Shown: positions 1 to 12,002 of the stretch, piece after piece
How the letters are laid out: the number at the start of each line of letters is the position of its first letter
How positions within the stretch are numbered: the first letter of the stretch is position 1
Assembly: GCF_900142065.1 (NCBI RefSeq)
Contig: NZ_FSRJ01000001.1
Location: forward strand, 1,054,001 to 1,118,000
Direction of reading: 5' to 3'
Length of the DNA stretch: 64,000 nt
DNA from: Agromyces cerinus subsp. cerinus
GTDB taxonomy: Bacteria > Actinomycetota > Actinomycetes > Actinomycetales > Microbacteriaceae
Program-made: the position numbers and the translations under genes
Notes under the pieces: generated by a model
Told to the model about the DNA's origin: nothing
Seen by the model: only the letters and a program-made list of their open reading frames with translations
Databases searched by the model: none

Positions 1-286
1 CTCGGTAATGCCTCCGACTCGATGACCGAGGTACTGGATCGGCTCGGCTACGCACCCGTCGACGACGGTGCCGACGGCCTGCTGCTCACGAACTGCCCGT
101 TCCACCGTGTCGCGCAGAACCACACCTCGACGATCTGCGCGGCGAACGCAGCGCTGCTGGGCGGGGCCGTCGAGGGACTCGGAGATTCCGAATGCGAAGC
201 CGTGCTCGCGCCGCGCGACGGATACTGCTGCGTGCGATTGGTGGCGACCCGACCGGAAGGCCCGGTCAGCTCGCGGGAAGACGGCG

Positions 287-300
<14 letters not shown>
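1..300 (+). CDS. HTH transcriptional regulator, C-terminal part (partial)
   Basis: The frame is open from the first base, so the 5' end and the DNA-binding domain lie outside the window; 99 residues remain. The segment FHRVAQNHTSTICAAN followed by ALLGGAVEGL and a cysteine-rich end (DGYCCVRL) resembles the C-terminal effector domain of ArsR-like regulators of the COG2345 group. Five cysteines are visible (NC-PFH, TIC, SEC, YCC). In the related SufR-type regulators spaced cysteines hold an iron-sulfur cluster, but the spacing here is not the SufR spacing, so cluster binding is only a possibility. The stop overlaps the end of the opposite-strand arylsulfatase remnant by 14 bases. Confidence 0.6.
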
Positions 301-3356
<3,056 letters not shown>

Positions 3357-3358
3357 CT

Positions 3359-3399
3359 ATTGGTCGAGCGACCAATTGGCTATTGGTCGCTCATCCAAT
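3359..3399. promoter_or_regulatory. Tandem TetR-type operators between divergent genes
   Basis: Two 18-bp palindromes lie side by side, 23 bp centre to centre. Site 1 (3359-3376) is perfect apart from the two central bases: ATTGGTCG-AG-CGACCAAT. Site 2 (3382-3399) has the same left arm and a right arm CATCCAAT, two mismatches from perfect. They fill the space between the permease start (3301) and the TetR start, and site 2 ends only three bases before the first possible TetR start. Their size and symmetry fit a TetR dimer, so the TetR gene probably represses both itself and the permease-hydrolase operon. Confidence 0.75.
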
Positions 3400-3402
3400 A
3401 AC

Positions 3403-4050
3403 ATGAATCGCATGGTGTCAAGTGCTCCGGTCGTGCGCTCGCGAAAGCCACCGAGCGAGCGCCGAGCCGAAATCGTGCGCGAAGCCGCCGGCGTTGCGCT
3501 GGCCGACGGGCTCGAGCGCATCACCCTGCGCGCCGTCGCCGAGCGACTCGGCGTTCGGCCCGGCCTGATCACCCACTACTTCCCGGTCGCCGAAGACCTC
3601 GTCATCGCCGCGTTCGTGCAGGCCGTCGCAGATGAGCGCGACGCCTTGGTGCCCGAGCACGGTGCGCCGCTCGAACGACTCGCGCGAATGGTCGAGCACG
3701 TCGAAAGCGCCGAGGGTCGCGACATCGCCCGACTCTGGCTGAACGCGCGTCACCTCTGCCGGTTCACTCCCGCTCTGGCCGTCGCGCTCGTCGAGCAGGA
3801 GGCGCTCGACAGGGCGCGATTGCTCGAACTCATCGAGGCCGGCGTCTCGACGGGTGAATTCAGAGCGAACCCGTTCGACGCGTGCATTCGAATATTCGTC
3901 GCCGTCGATGGCTACGGAGCGTACGTCAACGACGTCGGCGCGTTCGAGCACGACGCGTACACCCGCTTCGTCACCGACGCCACCGAGTGGGCGCTCGGCC
4001 TCGATCCCGGGCAGCTCAGGGCCGCGATCGCCGAACTGCCGCCGCGCTGA
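3403..4050 (+). CDS. TetR-family transcriptional regulator
   Basis: 215 residues from the first ATG. The N-terminal HTH runs from about residue 15 to 65 (ERRAEIVREAAGVALA, then AERLGVRPGLITHYF), with the GLITHYF recognition helix typical of TetR proteins; the remainder is the helical ligand-binding and dimer domain. No Shine-Dalgarno precedes ATG 3403. A TAACAT hexamer at 3399-3404 followed by seven bases points to leaderless translation from ATG 3412, which would shorten the protein by three residues. Divergent from the NCS1 permease operon, which it likely represses through the paired operators; the inducer is probably the transported compound or its product. Confidence 0.88.
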   Translation: MNRMVSSAPVVRSRKPPSERRAEIVREAAGVALADGLERITLRAVAERLGVRPGLITHYFPVAEDLVIAAFVQAVADERDALVPEHGAPLERLARMVEHVESAEGRDIARLWLNARHLCRFTPALAVALVEQEALDRARLLELIEAGVSTGEFRANPFDACIRIFVAVDGYGAYVNDVGAFEHDAYTRFVTDATEWALGLDPGQLRAAIAELPPR

Positions 4051-4110
4051 CCCTCACGAACTGCAACCGGGCTGACGGCCGAGGGGCTTCGACGACCCCT
4101 CGACTTCAGT

Positions 4111-4182
4111 GGGCCCTGCCGGGCTCGAACCGACGACATCCACGGTGTAAACGTGGCGCTCTACCAACTGAGCTAAAGGCCC
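4111..4182 (-). tRNA. tRNA-Val (anticodon TAC)
   Basis: The minus strand folds as a 72-nt cloverleaf. The acceptor GGGCCTT pairs with AGGGCCC-side bases with one G-U, the D-arm is AGCTCAGTTGGTAGAGC, the anticodon arm is CCACG-TTTACAC-CGTGG with anticodon TAC, and the T-arm is GTCGG-TTCGAGC-CCGGC. The CCA end is not encoded. Confidence 0.95.
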
Positions 4183-4236
4183 GCGACCGCGCGCGGCGCA
4201 CGCTCATGCTATCGCGAGCTGCCTAGACTCACGGCC

Positions 4237-4941
4237 ATGGAGCAGCCGATGCAGCAGCATCCGAGCCGAAGCACGCCGTCGGAGCATCGATGGCCGTCGG
4301 TCGTCGCGCTCGTGATCGCGCTGGCGCTCTACGCCGCGCTTCCGAACGCGTTCCTCGGCCCGCTGCGTTTCGTCGTCGTCGTCTTCGGCCTGGCGCTGCT
4401 CGTGCCGCTCGTGATCGCGAATCCGCACCGGCTCACCCGGCTCACCCCGTTCACGAAGTGGACGTCGATCATCCTCGCGGGCGGCCTCGTCGTCGCGAAC
4501 CAGGTCACGCTCGTGTTCCTGCTCGTGGCCCTGGCCGTCGGCCGGGCGGACGACGCGCACGGCCTGCTCCTCTCGGCGTTGCAGGTCTGGGTCGCGAACG
4601 TGATCGGATTCACGTTGCTGTACTGGGAGCTCGACCGGGGCGGTCCGGTCATGCGCACGATGGCGGCGCGAGCCGACCTGCCGCCCGCGGACTTCCGGTT
4701 CCCGCAGGACGAGGACGACGACGCGGTCACCGAGGTCGCGGCACGCTCGTCGGCGGTGCGCGACTGGATGCCGCGCTTCGTCGACTACTTCTATTCGGCG
4801 CTCTCGAACTCGATGGCGTTCAGCGCAACCGACGCGATGCCGCTGTCGCCGCGGTTCAAGCTCCTGATGGCGCTGCAGGCGTTCGGCGGGTTCCTGATCC
4901 TGGCGCTCGTCATCGCACGATCGGTCAACATCCTCGGCTGA
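4237..4941 (+). CDS. Conserved integral membrane protein, DUF1345-like
   Basis: 234 residues with five or six membrane segments: about 20-40, 44-62, 72-97, 108-125, and a C-terminal pair around an FVDYFYSALSNSMAFSATDAMP segment followed by LLMALQAFGGFLILALVIA and ending in ARSVNIL. That last pair resembles the C-terminal pore-like end of DUF1345 membrane proteins, but I do not recognise a characterised family member and give no function. A TAGACT box at 4224-4229 ends seven bases before the ATG and there is no Shine-Dalgarno, so the transcript is probably leaderless. It stands alone between tRNA-Val and the peroxiredoxin gene. Confidence 0.75.
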   Translation: MEQPMQQHPSRSTPSEHRWPSVVALVIALALYAALPNAFLGPLRFVVVVFGLALLVPLVIANPHRLTRLTPFTKWTSIILAGGLVVANQVTLVFLLVALAVGRADDAHGLLLSALQVWVANVIGFTLLYWELDRGGPVMRTMAARADLPPADFRFPQDEDDDAVTEVAARSSAVRDWMPRFVDYFYSALSNSMAFSATDAMPLSPRFKLLMALQAFGGFLILALVIARSVNILG

Positions 4942-4980
4942 CTCGCACGAGACGAGCGATCGGATGCCGCAGGGGCGCGC

Positions 4981-5436
4981 TCAGAGCGCCGCGAGCGCTG
5001 CTCGGTACTGCTCGAGCGACCGGGCCTCACCGCGGGGCGTCGCGAAGCTCGCCGCGACGACCCCGTCGGCGTCGATCAGGAACGTCGCGCGGTCGGCGAG
5101 CCCCGTGCGCGCGTCGAACGCGCCGTACGAGTCGGCGACCGCGCCGTGCGGCCAGAAGTCGGCGAGCAGCGGGAAGTCGTAGCCCTCGCGCTCCGCCCAG
5201 GCGCGCAGGGTGTGCTTCGAGTCGACGGAGATCGCGTGCAGCGCGACATCCGGGCCCTCGAACATGGCGATGTTGTCGCGAAGTTCGCAGAGCTCGCCGT
5301 GGCAGATGCCCGAGAACGCCAGAGGGAAGAACACGAGCGCCACGGCGCGGCCCCTGAGCTCCGAGAGCTGCACGGGCTGGCCGAACTGGTTCACGAGCGT
5401 GAAGTCGGGCGCAGCGGCGCCGGGGGCGAGGATCAC
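4981..5436 (-). CDS. ahpE: Peroxiredoxin, AhpE/BCP type
   Basis: 151 residues. The active-site motif is PLAFSGICHGELCELRD, with the peroxidatic cysteine at residue 45, the position it has in mycobacterial AhpE. I chose the GTG at 5436 rather than the in-frame GTG at 5454 because GGAAGGA lies nine bases upstream and because the numbering then matches the family. A second cysteine at residue 50 (C-x4-C) is the resolving position of atypical two-cysteine BCP peroxiredoxins. The enzyme reduces H2O2, organic peroxides or peroxynitrite in the cytoplasm. It is divergent from aceE. Confidence 0.92.
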   Translation of the reverse strand: MILAPGAAAPDFTLVNQFGQPVQLSELRGRAVALVFFPLAFSGICHGELCELRDNIAMFEGPDVALHAISVDSKHTLRAWAEREGYDFPLLADFWPHGAVADSYGAFDARTGLADRATFLIDADGVVAASFATPRGEARSLEQYRAALAAL

Positions 5437-5504
5437 TGGGCGGCTTCCTTCCACAGGACGTTCGGTCGAACCGAGGCCTCAGCCTAGCCCCCACCTCGCA
5501 GGCA

Positions 5505-5510
5505 TAGAAT
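5505..5510 (+). promoter_or_regulatory. -10 element of the aceE promoter
   Basis: TAGAAT fits the actinobacterial sigma-A -10 consensus (TANNNT) and lies about 100 bases upstream of aceE. It is also exactly seven bases before an ATG at 5518 that opens a 56-codon frame overlapping the aceE start, the same spacing seen at leaderless genes elsewhere in the window. Confidence 0.5.
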
Positions 5511-5611
5511 CACTAGGATGGCGTGGTGCCACCCGGCCGAGAACCCGGCCCATTCGGCGTGCGCACATCCCACACCCCGCAGGCACGATCTGCTGAAGAG
5601 AGAGGTCGAGT

Positions 5612-8338
5612 GTGACTGTCAACGACCAGGATCCCTACTCGGTCGAGGCGATGGACGCCGATCCGGAAGAGACTTCCGAATGGGCTGAATCCCTTGACGC
5701 GCTTGTCGCAGAGAAGGGACACCAGCGCGCGCGAGAGATCATGCTGAGCCTGCTGAAGCGCTCCAAGGAACTGCACCTCGGCGTGCCGATGGTTCCGACC
5801 ACCGACTACCTGAACACGATCGCTCCCGAGAACGAGCCCGAGTTCCCTGGCGATGAGGAGATCGAGCGCCGGTACCGCGCCTGGATCCGGTGGAACGCCG
5901 CAGTGCTCGTGCACCGCGCGCAGCGCCCCGGCATCGCCGTCGGCGGCCACATCTCGACGTACGCCTCGTCGGCCGCCCTCTACGAGGTCGGCTTCAACCA
6001 CTTCTTCCGCGGCCAGGACCACCCCGGCGGCGGCGACCAGATCTTCGTGCAGGGCCACGCCTCCCCCGGCACCTACGCCCGCGCGTTCCTCGAGGGCCGC
6101 CTGTCGGCCGACCAGCTCGACGGCTTCCGTCAAGAGAAGTCGCACGCGCCCAACGGCCTCTCGTCGTACCCGCACCCGCGCCTCATGCCGGAGTTCTGGC
6201 AGTTCCCGACCGTGTCGATGGGTCTCGGACCGATCAACGCGATCTACCAGGCGCAGCTCAACAAGTACCTGACGAACCGCGGCATCAAGGACGCCAGCGA
6301 CCAGCAGGTCTGGGCGTTCCTCGGCGACGGCGAGATGGACGAGGTCGAGAGCCGCGGCCAGCTCCAGGTCGCCGCGAACGAGGGTCTCGACAACCTGAAC
6401 TTCGTGATCAACTGCAACCTGCAGCGTCTCGACGGCCCGGTGCGCGGCAACGGCAAGATCATCCAGGAGCTCGAAAGCTTCTTCCGCGGTGCCGGCTGGA
6501 ACGTCATCAAGGTCGTCTGGGGCCGCGAGTGGGACGACCTGCTCGCCCGCGACCACGACGGTGCGCTCCGCAACCTGATGAACGTCACCCCCGACGGCGA
6601 CTACCAGACCTACAAGGCGGAGTCGGGCGCCTATGTGCGCGAGAACTTCTTCGGCCGCGACCCGCGCGCCCTCGAGCTCGTCTCGCACCTGTCCGACGAC
6701 GAGGTGTGGGGCCTGAAGCGCGGTGGCCACGACTACCGCAAGGTCTACGCCGCGTTCAAAGCGGCGAGCGAGCACAAGGGCCAGCCGACGGTCATCCTGG
6801 CGAAGACGATCAAGGGCTACGGCCTGGGTCCGGCCTTCGAGGGGCGCAACGCGACCCACCAGATGAAGAAGATGACCCTCGACAACCTCAAGACGTTCCG
6901 CGACCAGATGCGCATCCCGATCACGGACGCACAGCTCGAGGAGAACCCCTACCTGCCGCCGTACTACACGCCCGGCGACCAGGACGAGGCGATCCAGTAC
7001 CTGCACGAGCGTCGTCGCGAGCTCGGCGGCTACCTGCCCGAGCGCCGTGCGAACCACACGGCGATCTCGCTGCCCGACGACTCGGCGTACGCGATCGCCA
7101 AGAAGGGCTCCGGCACGCAGGAGATCGCCACGACCATGGCGTTCGTGCGACTGCTGAAGGACCTGATCCGCTCGAAGGACTTCGGCCACCGCATCGTGCC
7201 GATCATCCCCGACGAGGCGCGCACCTTCGGCATCGACGCGTTCTTCCCGACCGCGAAGATCTACAACCCGAACGGCCAGCACTACACCTCGGTCGACCGC
7301 GAGCTCCTCCTCGCCTACAAGGAGAGCCCGCAGGGCCAGATCATCCACGTCGGCATCAACGAGGCCGGCGCCATGGCGGCCTTCACGAACGTCGGCACCT
7401 CGTACTCGACGCAGGGCGAGCCGCTCATCCCGGTCTACGTCTTCTACTCGATGTTCGGCTTCCAGCGCACGGGCGACGCGATGTGGGCTGCCGGCGACCA
7501 GATGGCCCGCGGGTTCATCATCGGCGCCACGGCCGGCCGCACGACGCTCACCGGCGAGGGCCTCCAGCACGCCGACGGCCACTCGCCACTGCTCGCGTCG
7601 ACCAACCCGGCGGTCGTCTCGTACGACGCGGCCTACGGCTACGAGATCGGGCACATCATGCGCTCCGGACTCGAGCGCATGTACGGCGGCTCGCACGCCG
7701 ACCCGAACGTCATGTACTACCTCACGGTCTACAACGAGCCGCTCGTGCAGCCCGTCGAGCCCGAGGGCGTCGACGTCGACGGCATCATCCGCGGCATCCA
7801 CCGCCTGAACACGTCGGATGTCGCCGGCCCCAAGGCCCAGCTCCTCGCCTCCGGCGTCTCGGTGCCGTGGATCCTCGAGGCGCAGCAGCTCCTCGCACAG
7901 GACTGGGGCGTGTCGGCGGATGTCTGGTCGGTCACGAGCTGGTCGGAGCTGCGCCGCGACGGCCTCGCCGCCGACGAGCACAACTTCCTGAACCCCGACG
8001 CCGAGCGCCGGGTTCCGTACCTCACGCAGAAGCTCGGGGGGGCGAACGGCCCGTTCGTCGCCGTCTCGGACTTCATGCACGCGGTGCCCGACCAGATCCG
8101 CGCCTACGTGCCGGGCGAGTACGCCACGCTCGGCGCCGACGACTTCGGGTTCTCCGACACGCGCCCCGCCGCGCGTCGCTTCTTCAAGATCGACGGTCCG
8201 TCGGTCGTCGTCCGCACGCTCGAACTCCTCGCAGACCGCGGTGAGGTCGACCGTTCACTGCCCGCCCAGGCGATCGAGAAGTACCGCCTGCACGACGTGA
8301 ACGCCGGCACCACCGGATCGGCCGGCGGAGAGAGCTAG
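5612..8338 (+). CDS. aceE: Pyruvate dehydrogenase E1 component, homodimeric type
   Basis: 908 residues, close to the usual 890-930 for the homodimeric E1 of actinobacteria and enterobacteria. It decarboxylates pyruvate with thiamine diphosphate and acetylates the lipoyl domain of the E2 component, feeding acetyl-CoA into the cycle and into fatty acid synthesis. The diphosphate-binding motif is GDGEMDE followed by an [10 protein letters not shown] end; [16 protein letters not shown] and [15 protein letters not shown] are also typical. The GTG start at 5612 has AGAGAGAGG upstream. It lies directly upstream of the fatty-acid regulator and fab genes, a neighbourhood conserved in this group. Confidence 0.97.
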   Translation: MTVNDQDPYSVEAMDADPEETSEWAESLDALVAEKGHQRAREIMLSLLKRSKELHLGVPMVPTTDYLNTIAPENEPEFPGDEEIERRYRAWIRWNAAVLVHRAQRPGIAVGGHISTYASSAALYEVGFNHFFRGQDHPGGGDQIFVQGHASPGTYARAFLEGRLSADQLDGFRQEKSHAPNGLSSYPHPRLMPEFWQFPTVSMGLGPINAIYQAQLNKYLTNRGIKDASDQQVWAFLGDGEMDEVESRGQLQVAANEGLDNLNFVINCNLQRLDGPVRGNGKIIQELESFFRGAGWNVIKVVWGREWDDLLARDHDGALRNLMNVTPDGDYQTYKAESGAYVRENFFGRDPRALELVSHLSDDEVWGLKRGGHDYRKVYAAFKAASEHKGQPTVILAKTIKGYGLGPAFEGRNATHQMKKMTLDNLKTFRDQMRIPITDAQLEENPYLPPYYTPGDQDEAIQYLHERRRELGGYLPERRANHTAISLPDDSAYAIAKKGSGTQEIATTMAFVRLLKDLIRSKDFGHRIVPIIPDEARTFGIDAFFPTAKIYNPNGQHYTSVDRELLLAYKESPQGQIIHVGINEAGAMAAFTNVGTSYSTQGEPLIPVYVFYSMFGFQRTGDAMWAAGDQMARGFIIGATAGRTTLTGEGLQHADGHSPLLASTNPAVVSYDAAYGYEIGHIMRSGLERMYGGSHADPNVMYYLTVYNEPLVQPVEPEGVDVDGIIRGIHRLNTSDVAGPKAQLLASGVSVPWILEAQQLLAQDWGVSADVWSVTSWSELRRDGLAADEHNFLNPDAERRVPYLTQKLGGANGPFVAVSDFMHAVPDQIRAYVPGEYATLGADDFGFSDTRPAARRFFKIDGPSVVVRTLELLADRGEVDRSLPAQAIEKYRLHDVNAGTTGSAGGES

Positions 8339-8349
8339 CAGGCGACGAG

Positions 8350-9564
8350 GTGGCGACGAGGCCCAAGACGAAGGCGGAGACGCTCGCATGGTTGCGCACC
8401 ATCGCGGGCGAACTCGCGACGGCGACGCTCAAGCGTCTCGAAGACACGTTGCCGTGGTACGGCGACATGCCACCCAGTCGCCGCTCCGCCGTGGGCCTCG
8501 TCGCCCAAGCCGGCATCTCCTCGTTCGTCGCCTGGTTCGACGACCCGCGGTCCACGCCGTGGATCGCTGCCGACGTCTTCGGAGCGGCTCCGCGTGAGCT
8601 GCTCCGCTCGGTGAGCCTGCAGCAGACGCTGCAGCTCATCCGGGTGACGGTCGAGGTCGTCGAAGACCGTGTGAAAGACGGCGGCGAGCCGCTGCGCGAG
8701 GCGATCCTCCTGTATTCGCGGGAGATCGCCTTCGCGGCCGCCGACGTCTACGCACGCGCCGCCGAGGCGCGCGGCCTCTGGGACGCCCGTCTCGAAGCCC
8801 TCGTCGTCGACTCGATCCTCTCGGGCGAGGCCGACGACGAACTGCCGAGCCGCATCGCGGCCCTCGGCTGGCATGGCCACGGCGAGGTGTCGGTGCTCGT
8901 GGGCACGGCGCCGAAGCAGCTCGACGTCGACCACGTGCGCCGGGCGGCTCGGCACATGCACGCCGACGTGCTGATCGGCGTGCAGGGCAATCGCCTCGTG
9001 CTCGTGATCGGTCGTGCCGACCCCCTCGCGCGCGAGGCCGAGGACGCGATCGGCACCGCCCCGGCGCTCACCTTCATGGAGATCGCGAGCCAGCTCGAGC
9101 CGCACTTCGGCCCTGGGCATCTCGTGCTCGGCCACGCCGTGCCGAACCTCGTGGACGCCTCGAAGAGCGCGAAGGCGGCACTCGCCGGGTTCGCCGTCGC
9201 CCGCTCCTGGCGGCACGCGCCCCGACCGGTGCACGCCGACGACCTGCTTCCCGAGCGCGCGCTCGCCGGCGACCCGCTCGCCCGTGCGACGCTCGTGCAC
9301 CGCATCTATCGGCCGTTGCAAGCCCACTCGACCGAACTCCTCACCACGCTGTGGAGCTACCTCGACAACGGGCGCTCGCTCGAGGCGACGGCACGTGAGC
9401 TCTTCGTGCACCCCAACACGGTGCGCTATCGACTGAAGCGCGTCTCCGACGTGATCGGATGGGACGCGACGGGTGCGCGCGAAGCGCTGATCCTGCAGTC
9501 GGCCCTCATCATCGGCTCGATGAGCGATCACGAGCTCGCCCCGCGCCGACGACCCACCAACTGA
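8350..9564 (+). CDS. fasR: PucR/CdaR-type regulator of fatty acid synthesis (FasR-like)
   Basis: 404 residues. The C-terminal helix-turn-helix (about 335-390) contains LWSYLDNGRSLEATAREL and HPNTVRYRLKRV, the PucR/CdaR C-terminal HTH. The middle region is a degenerate GGDEF-like PucR domain. It starts 12 bases after aceE (GTG 8350) and precedes fabD. Streptomyces FasR is the characterised protein in this position and activates the fabD-fabH-acpP-fabF operon; by synteny this should act likewise. The name is therefore based on domain plus position. Confidence 0.85.
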   Translation: MATRPKTKAETLAWLRTIAGELATATLKRLEDTLPWYGDMPPSRRSAVGLVAQAGISSFVAWFDDPRSTPWIAADVFGAAPRELLRSVSLQQTLQLIRVTVEVVEDRVKDGGEPLREAILLYSREIAFAAADVYARAAEARGLWDARLEALVVDSILSGEADDELPSRIAALGWHGHGEVSVLVGTAPKQLDVDHVRRAARHMHADVLIGVQGNRLVLVIGRADPLAREAEDAIGTAPALTFMEIASQLEPHFGPGHLVLGHAVPNLVDASKSAKAALAGFAVARSWRHAPRPVHADDLLPERALAGDPLARATLVHRIYRPLQAHSTELLTTLWSYLDNGRSLEATARELFVHPNTVRYRLKRVSDVIGWDATGAREALILQSALIIGSMSDHELAPRRRPTN

Positions 9565-9655
9565 CCCCACTTCTGTACCGTTCGTACAAGGCTTCCGCCG
9601 AGAGCTTGTCGCGTGTGCACACCCCGGGTCGCGCGCCGGTTGGCAGACTGGGGTG

Positions 9656-10576
9656 GTGATCGTCGTCGTCTGCCCTGGACAGGGCTCTCAGACCCCCGGA
9701 TTCCTCGCTCCCTGGCTGGCCGATTCGGCCTACGCCGAACGGCTGTCGGTGCTGTCCGATGCCGCGGGGCTCGATCTCGCGCACTTCGGCACCGAAGCTG
9801 ATGCCGACACGATCCGCGACACCGCGATCGCGCAGCCGCTCATCGTCGCGGCGGGCATCCTGACGCTCGGTTCACTCCTGGCCGACGGCCGTGCTGCTCG
9901 CATCGGCGGCATCGCAGGCCACTCGGTCGGCGAGATCACCGCTGCCGCCGGGTCGGGCGTGCTCAGCGAGACCGACGCGATCCGCTTCGTCGCCGAGCGC
10001 GGCCGGGCCATGGCGGATGCCGCTGCGCTCGTGCCGACCGGCATGAGCGCGGTCATCGGCGCCGACGAGGCGGCCCTGCTCCCCCGTCTCGACGAGCTCG
10101 GCCTCGAGCCCGCCAACTTCAACGGCGGCGGCCAGATCGTCGTGGCCGGCGCGCTCGACGCCCTCGAGGCGCTGAAGGCCGAGCCGCCGGCCGGTTCGCG
10201 GGTCATTCCGCTGCAGGTCGCCGGCGCCTTCCACACGCGCTACATGCGCCCGGCGGTCGACCGTCTCGCAGCGGTCGCGGCCGACCTCGCACCGGCCGAT
10301 CCGACGCTCCCCCTCTGGACGAACCGCGATGGCGCAGCCGTGACATCCGGTGCCGCATTCCTCGACCTGCTCGTCGGCCAGGTGTCCTCCCCCGTACGCT
10401 GGGATCGCTGCATGGAGTCCTTCCAGGCGGCAGGAGTCACCGGCATCATCGAGCTCGCCCCGGCCGGCGCGCTCGTCGGTCTGGCGAAGCGCGCCCTGAA
10501 GGGCGTGCCCACCATCGCCGTCAAGACTCCCGAAGACCTGTCGGCGGCGATCGAGCTCATCGAGCAGCACGCCTGA
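9656..10576 (+). CDS. fabD: Malonyl-CoA:ACP transacylase
   Basis: 306 residues. The protein transfers malonyl from CoA to acyl carrier protein. Visible motifs: GQGSQ at residues 8-12, the nucleophile elbow AGHSVGE with Ser90, and the AFHTRYM histidine segment. GTG 9656 (MIVVVCPGQGSQ) was chosen over GTG 9653 because the family starts this way and because a CAGACT -10-like box at 9644-9649 ends six bases before it, giving a leaderless start. First gene of the fab operon, 91 bases after fasR. Confidence 0.96.
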   Translation: MIVVVCPGQGSQTPGFLAPWLADSAYAERLSVLSDAAGLDLAHFGTEADADTIRDTAIAQPLIVAAGILTLGSLLADGRAARIGGIAGHSVGEITAAAGSGVLSETDAIRFVAERGRAMADAAALVPTGMSAVIGADEAALLPRLDELGLEPANFNGGGQIVVAGALDALEALKAEPPAGSRVIPLQVAGAFHTRYMRPAVDRLAAVAADLAPADPTLPLWTNRDGAAVTSGAAFLDLLVGQVSSPVRWDRCMESFQAAGVTGIIELAPAGALVGLAKRALKGVPTIAVKTPEDLSAAIELIEQHA

Positions 10577-10603
10577 GCCGGCGACGAATTGAGAAAGCCG
10601 AGC

Positions 10604-11608
10604 ATGACGAATCCCACCCTCCAGCAGTCGCACGGGCCTGCCTTCACGCGCCTCTACTCCGTCGGCGCAGCCCGCGGTGAGAACGCGGTGCCCAACGCCG
10701 ACCTGATCGGCCCGATCGATTCGTCCGACGAGTGGATCCAGCAGCGCACGGGCATCGTGACCCGCACGCGTGCGGGCGCCGACGTCTCGGCGACCGACCT
10801 CGCCACGACCGCTGCGCGCGAGGCGATCGAGAAGTCCGGAATCGCCCCCGAGCTCATCGATCTCGTCATCATCGCGACCATCTCCAATGTGCAGCAGACG
10901 CCGTCGATGGCGGCTGTCGTCGCCGATCGCGTCGGCGCGAACCCTGCCGCGGCGTACGACATGAACGCCGCCTGCGCGGGCTACGCGTACGCGGTCGCGC
11001 AGGCCGATGCGCTGATCCGCTCGGGTGCCGCGACCTACGCCCTCGTCATCGGGGCCGAGAAGCTCTCCGACGTCGTCGACCCGACCGACCGCTCGATCTC
11101 GTTCCTCCTCGGCGACGGCGCCGGCGCCGTCGTCGTCGGGCCGAGCGAGACGCCCGGCATCGCGCGCACGATCTGGGGCTCCGACGGATCCAAGGCGGGC
11201 GCGGTCGGCATGAACGGCACCCTCACCGAGTTCCGCGACGGCGCGGCCGAATGGCCGACGCTCCGTCAAGAGGGCCAGACGGTCTTCCGCTGGGCCGTGT
11301 GGGACATGGCGAAGGTCGCGAAGCAGGCACTGGATGCCGCGGGCGTGACGTCCGACGACCTCGCCGCCTTCATCCCGCACCAGGCGAACATGCGCATCAT
11401 CGACGAGTTCGCCAAGCAGTTGAAGCTGCCCGAGACCGTCGTGATCGCCCGCGACATCGCGACGACGGGCAACACCTCCGCCGCCTCGATCCCGCTCGCG
11501 ACGCACCGCCTGCTCGAGGAGCACCCTGAACTTTCCGGAGGCCTCGCCCTCCAGATCGGCTTCGGCGCCGGACTCGTGTTCGGCGCCCAAGTGGTGGTTC
11601 TTCCCTGA
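10604..11608 (+). CDS. fabH: Beta-ketoacyl-ACP synthase III
   Basis: 334 residues. The enzyme starts fatty acid synthesis by condensing an acyl-CoA primer with malonyl-ACP. Catalytic residues are visible: Cys124 in NAACAGYAYA, His259 in FIPHQANMRI and Asn290 in TTGNTSAASIP. In Micrococcales it usually takes branched primers, consistent with branched-chain lipids, though primer preference is not readable here. ATG 10604 has GAGAAAG upstream. It lies 27 bases after fabD. Confidence 0.96.
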   Translation: MTNPTLQQSHGPAFTRLYSVGAARGENAVPNADLIGPIDSSDEWIQQRTGIVTRTRAGADVSATDLATTAAREAIEKSGIAPELIDLVIIATISNVQQTPSMAAVVADRVGANPAAAYDMNAACAGYAYAVAQADALIRSGAATYALVIGAEKLSDVVDPTDRSISFLLGDGAGAVVVGPSETPGIARTIWGSDGSKAGAVGMNGTLTEFRDGAAEWPTLRQEGQTVFRWAVWDMAKVAKQALDAAGVTSDDLAAFIPHQANMRIIDEFAKQLKLPETVVIARDIATTGNTSAASIPLATHRLLEEHPELSGGLALQIGFGAGLVFGAQVVVLP

Positions 11609-11673
11609 ACCACCTCCCCCTGTCCATCTAGACTGTCTCTCGGTCAAACGAGACACCCCCAAGGAGAAGAACA

Positions 11674-11922
11674 ATGGCATTGTCCACCGAAGAAGTGCTT
11701 GCCGGCCTGGCCGAGCTCATCAACGACGAGACCGGCATTGCGACCGACACGGTTGAGCTGGACAAGTCGTTCACCGACGACCTCGACATCGACTCGATCT
11801 CCATGATGACGATCGTCGTCAACGCCGAAGAGAAGTTCGACGTGAAGATCCCCGACGAAGAGGTCAAGAACCTGAAGACCGTCGGCGACGCCGTCACCTT
11901 CATCGTCAAGGCTCAGGCCTAG
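11674..11922 (+). CDS. acpP: Acyl carrier protein
   Basis: 82 residues, acidic and helical. The 4'-phosphopantetheine attachment site is DIDSISMM with Ser41; the usual DSL is DSI here. AAGGAGAAG precedes the ATG. The 65-base gap from fabH holds a TAGACT box and a small TGTCTC/GAGACA hairpin, so acpP may have its own promoter to give the extra copies normally needed. Confidence 0.97.
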   Translation: MALSTEEVLAGLAELINDETGIATDTVELDKSFTDDLDIDSISMMTIVVNAEEKFDVKIPDEEVKNLKTVGDAVTFIVKAQA

Positions 11923-12002
11923 CAGCTGCGTGGAGCGGGCCGGCGCGATCGCCCGGCCCGCTCGATCAGTGTGACCAATCCCTCCATCGGAGTGTTTCTC
12001 GA

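Noticed and set aside
5513..8080. 855-codon frame antisense to aceE
   Set aside because: Mirror frame of a high-GC gene; Val/Arg/Glu-rich, no start signal and no recognisable domain.
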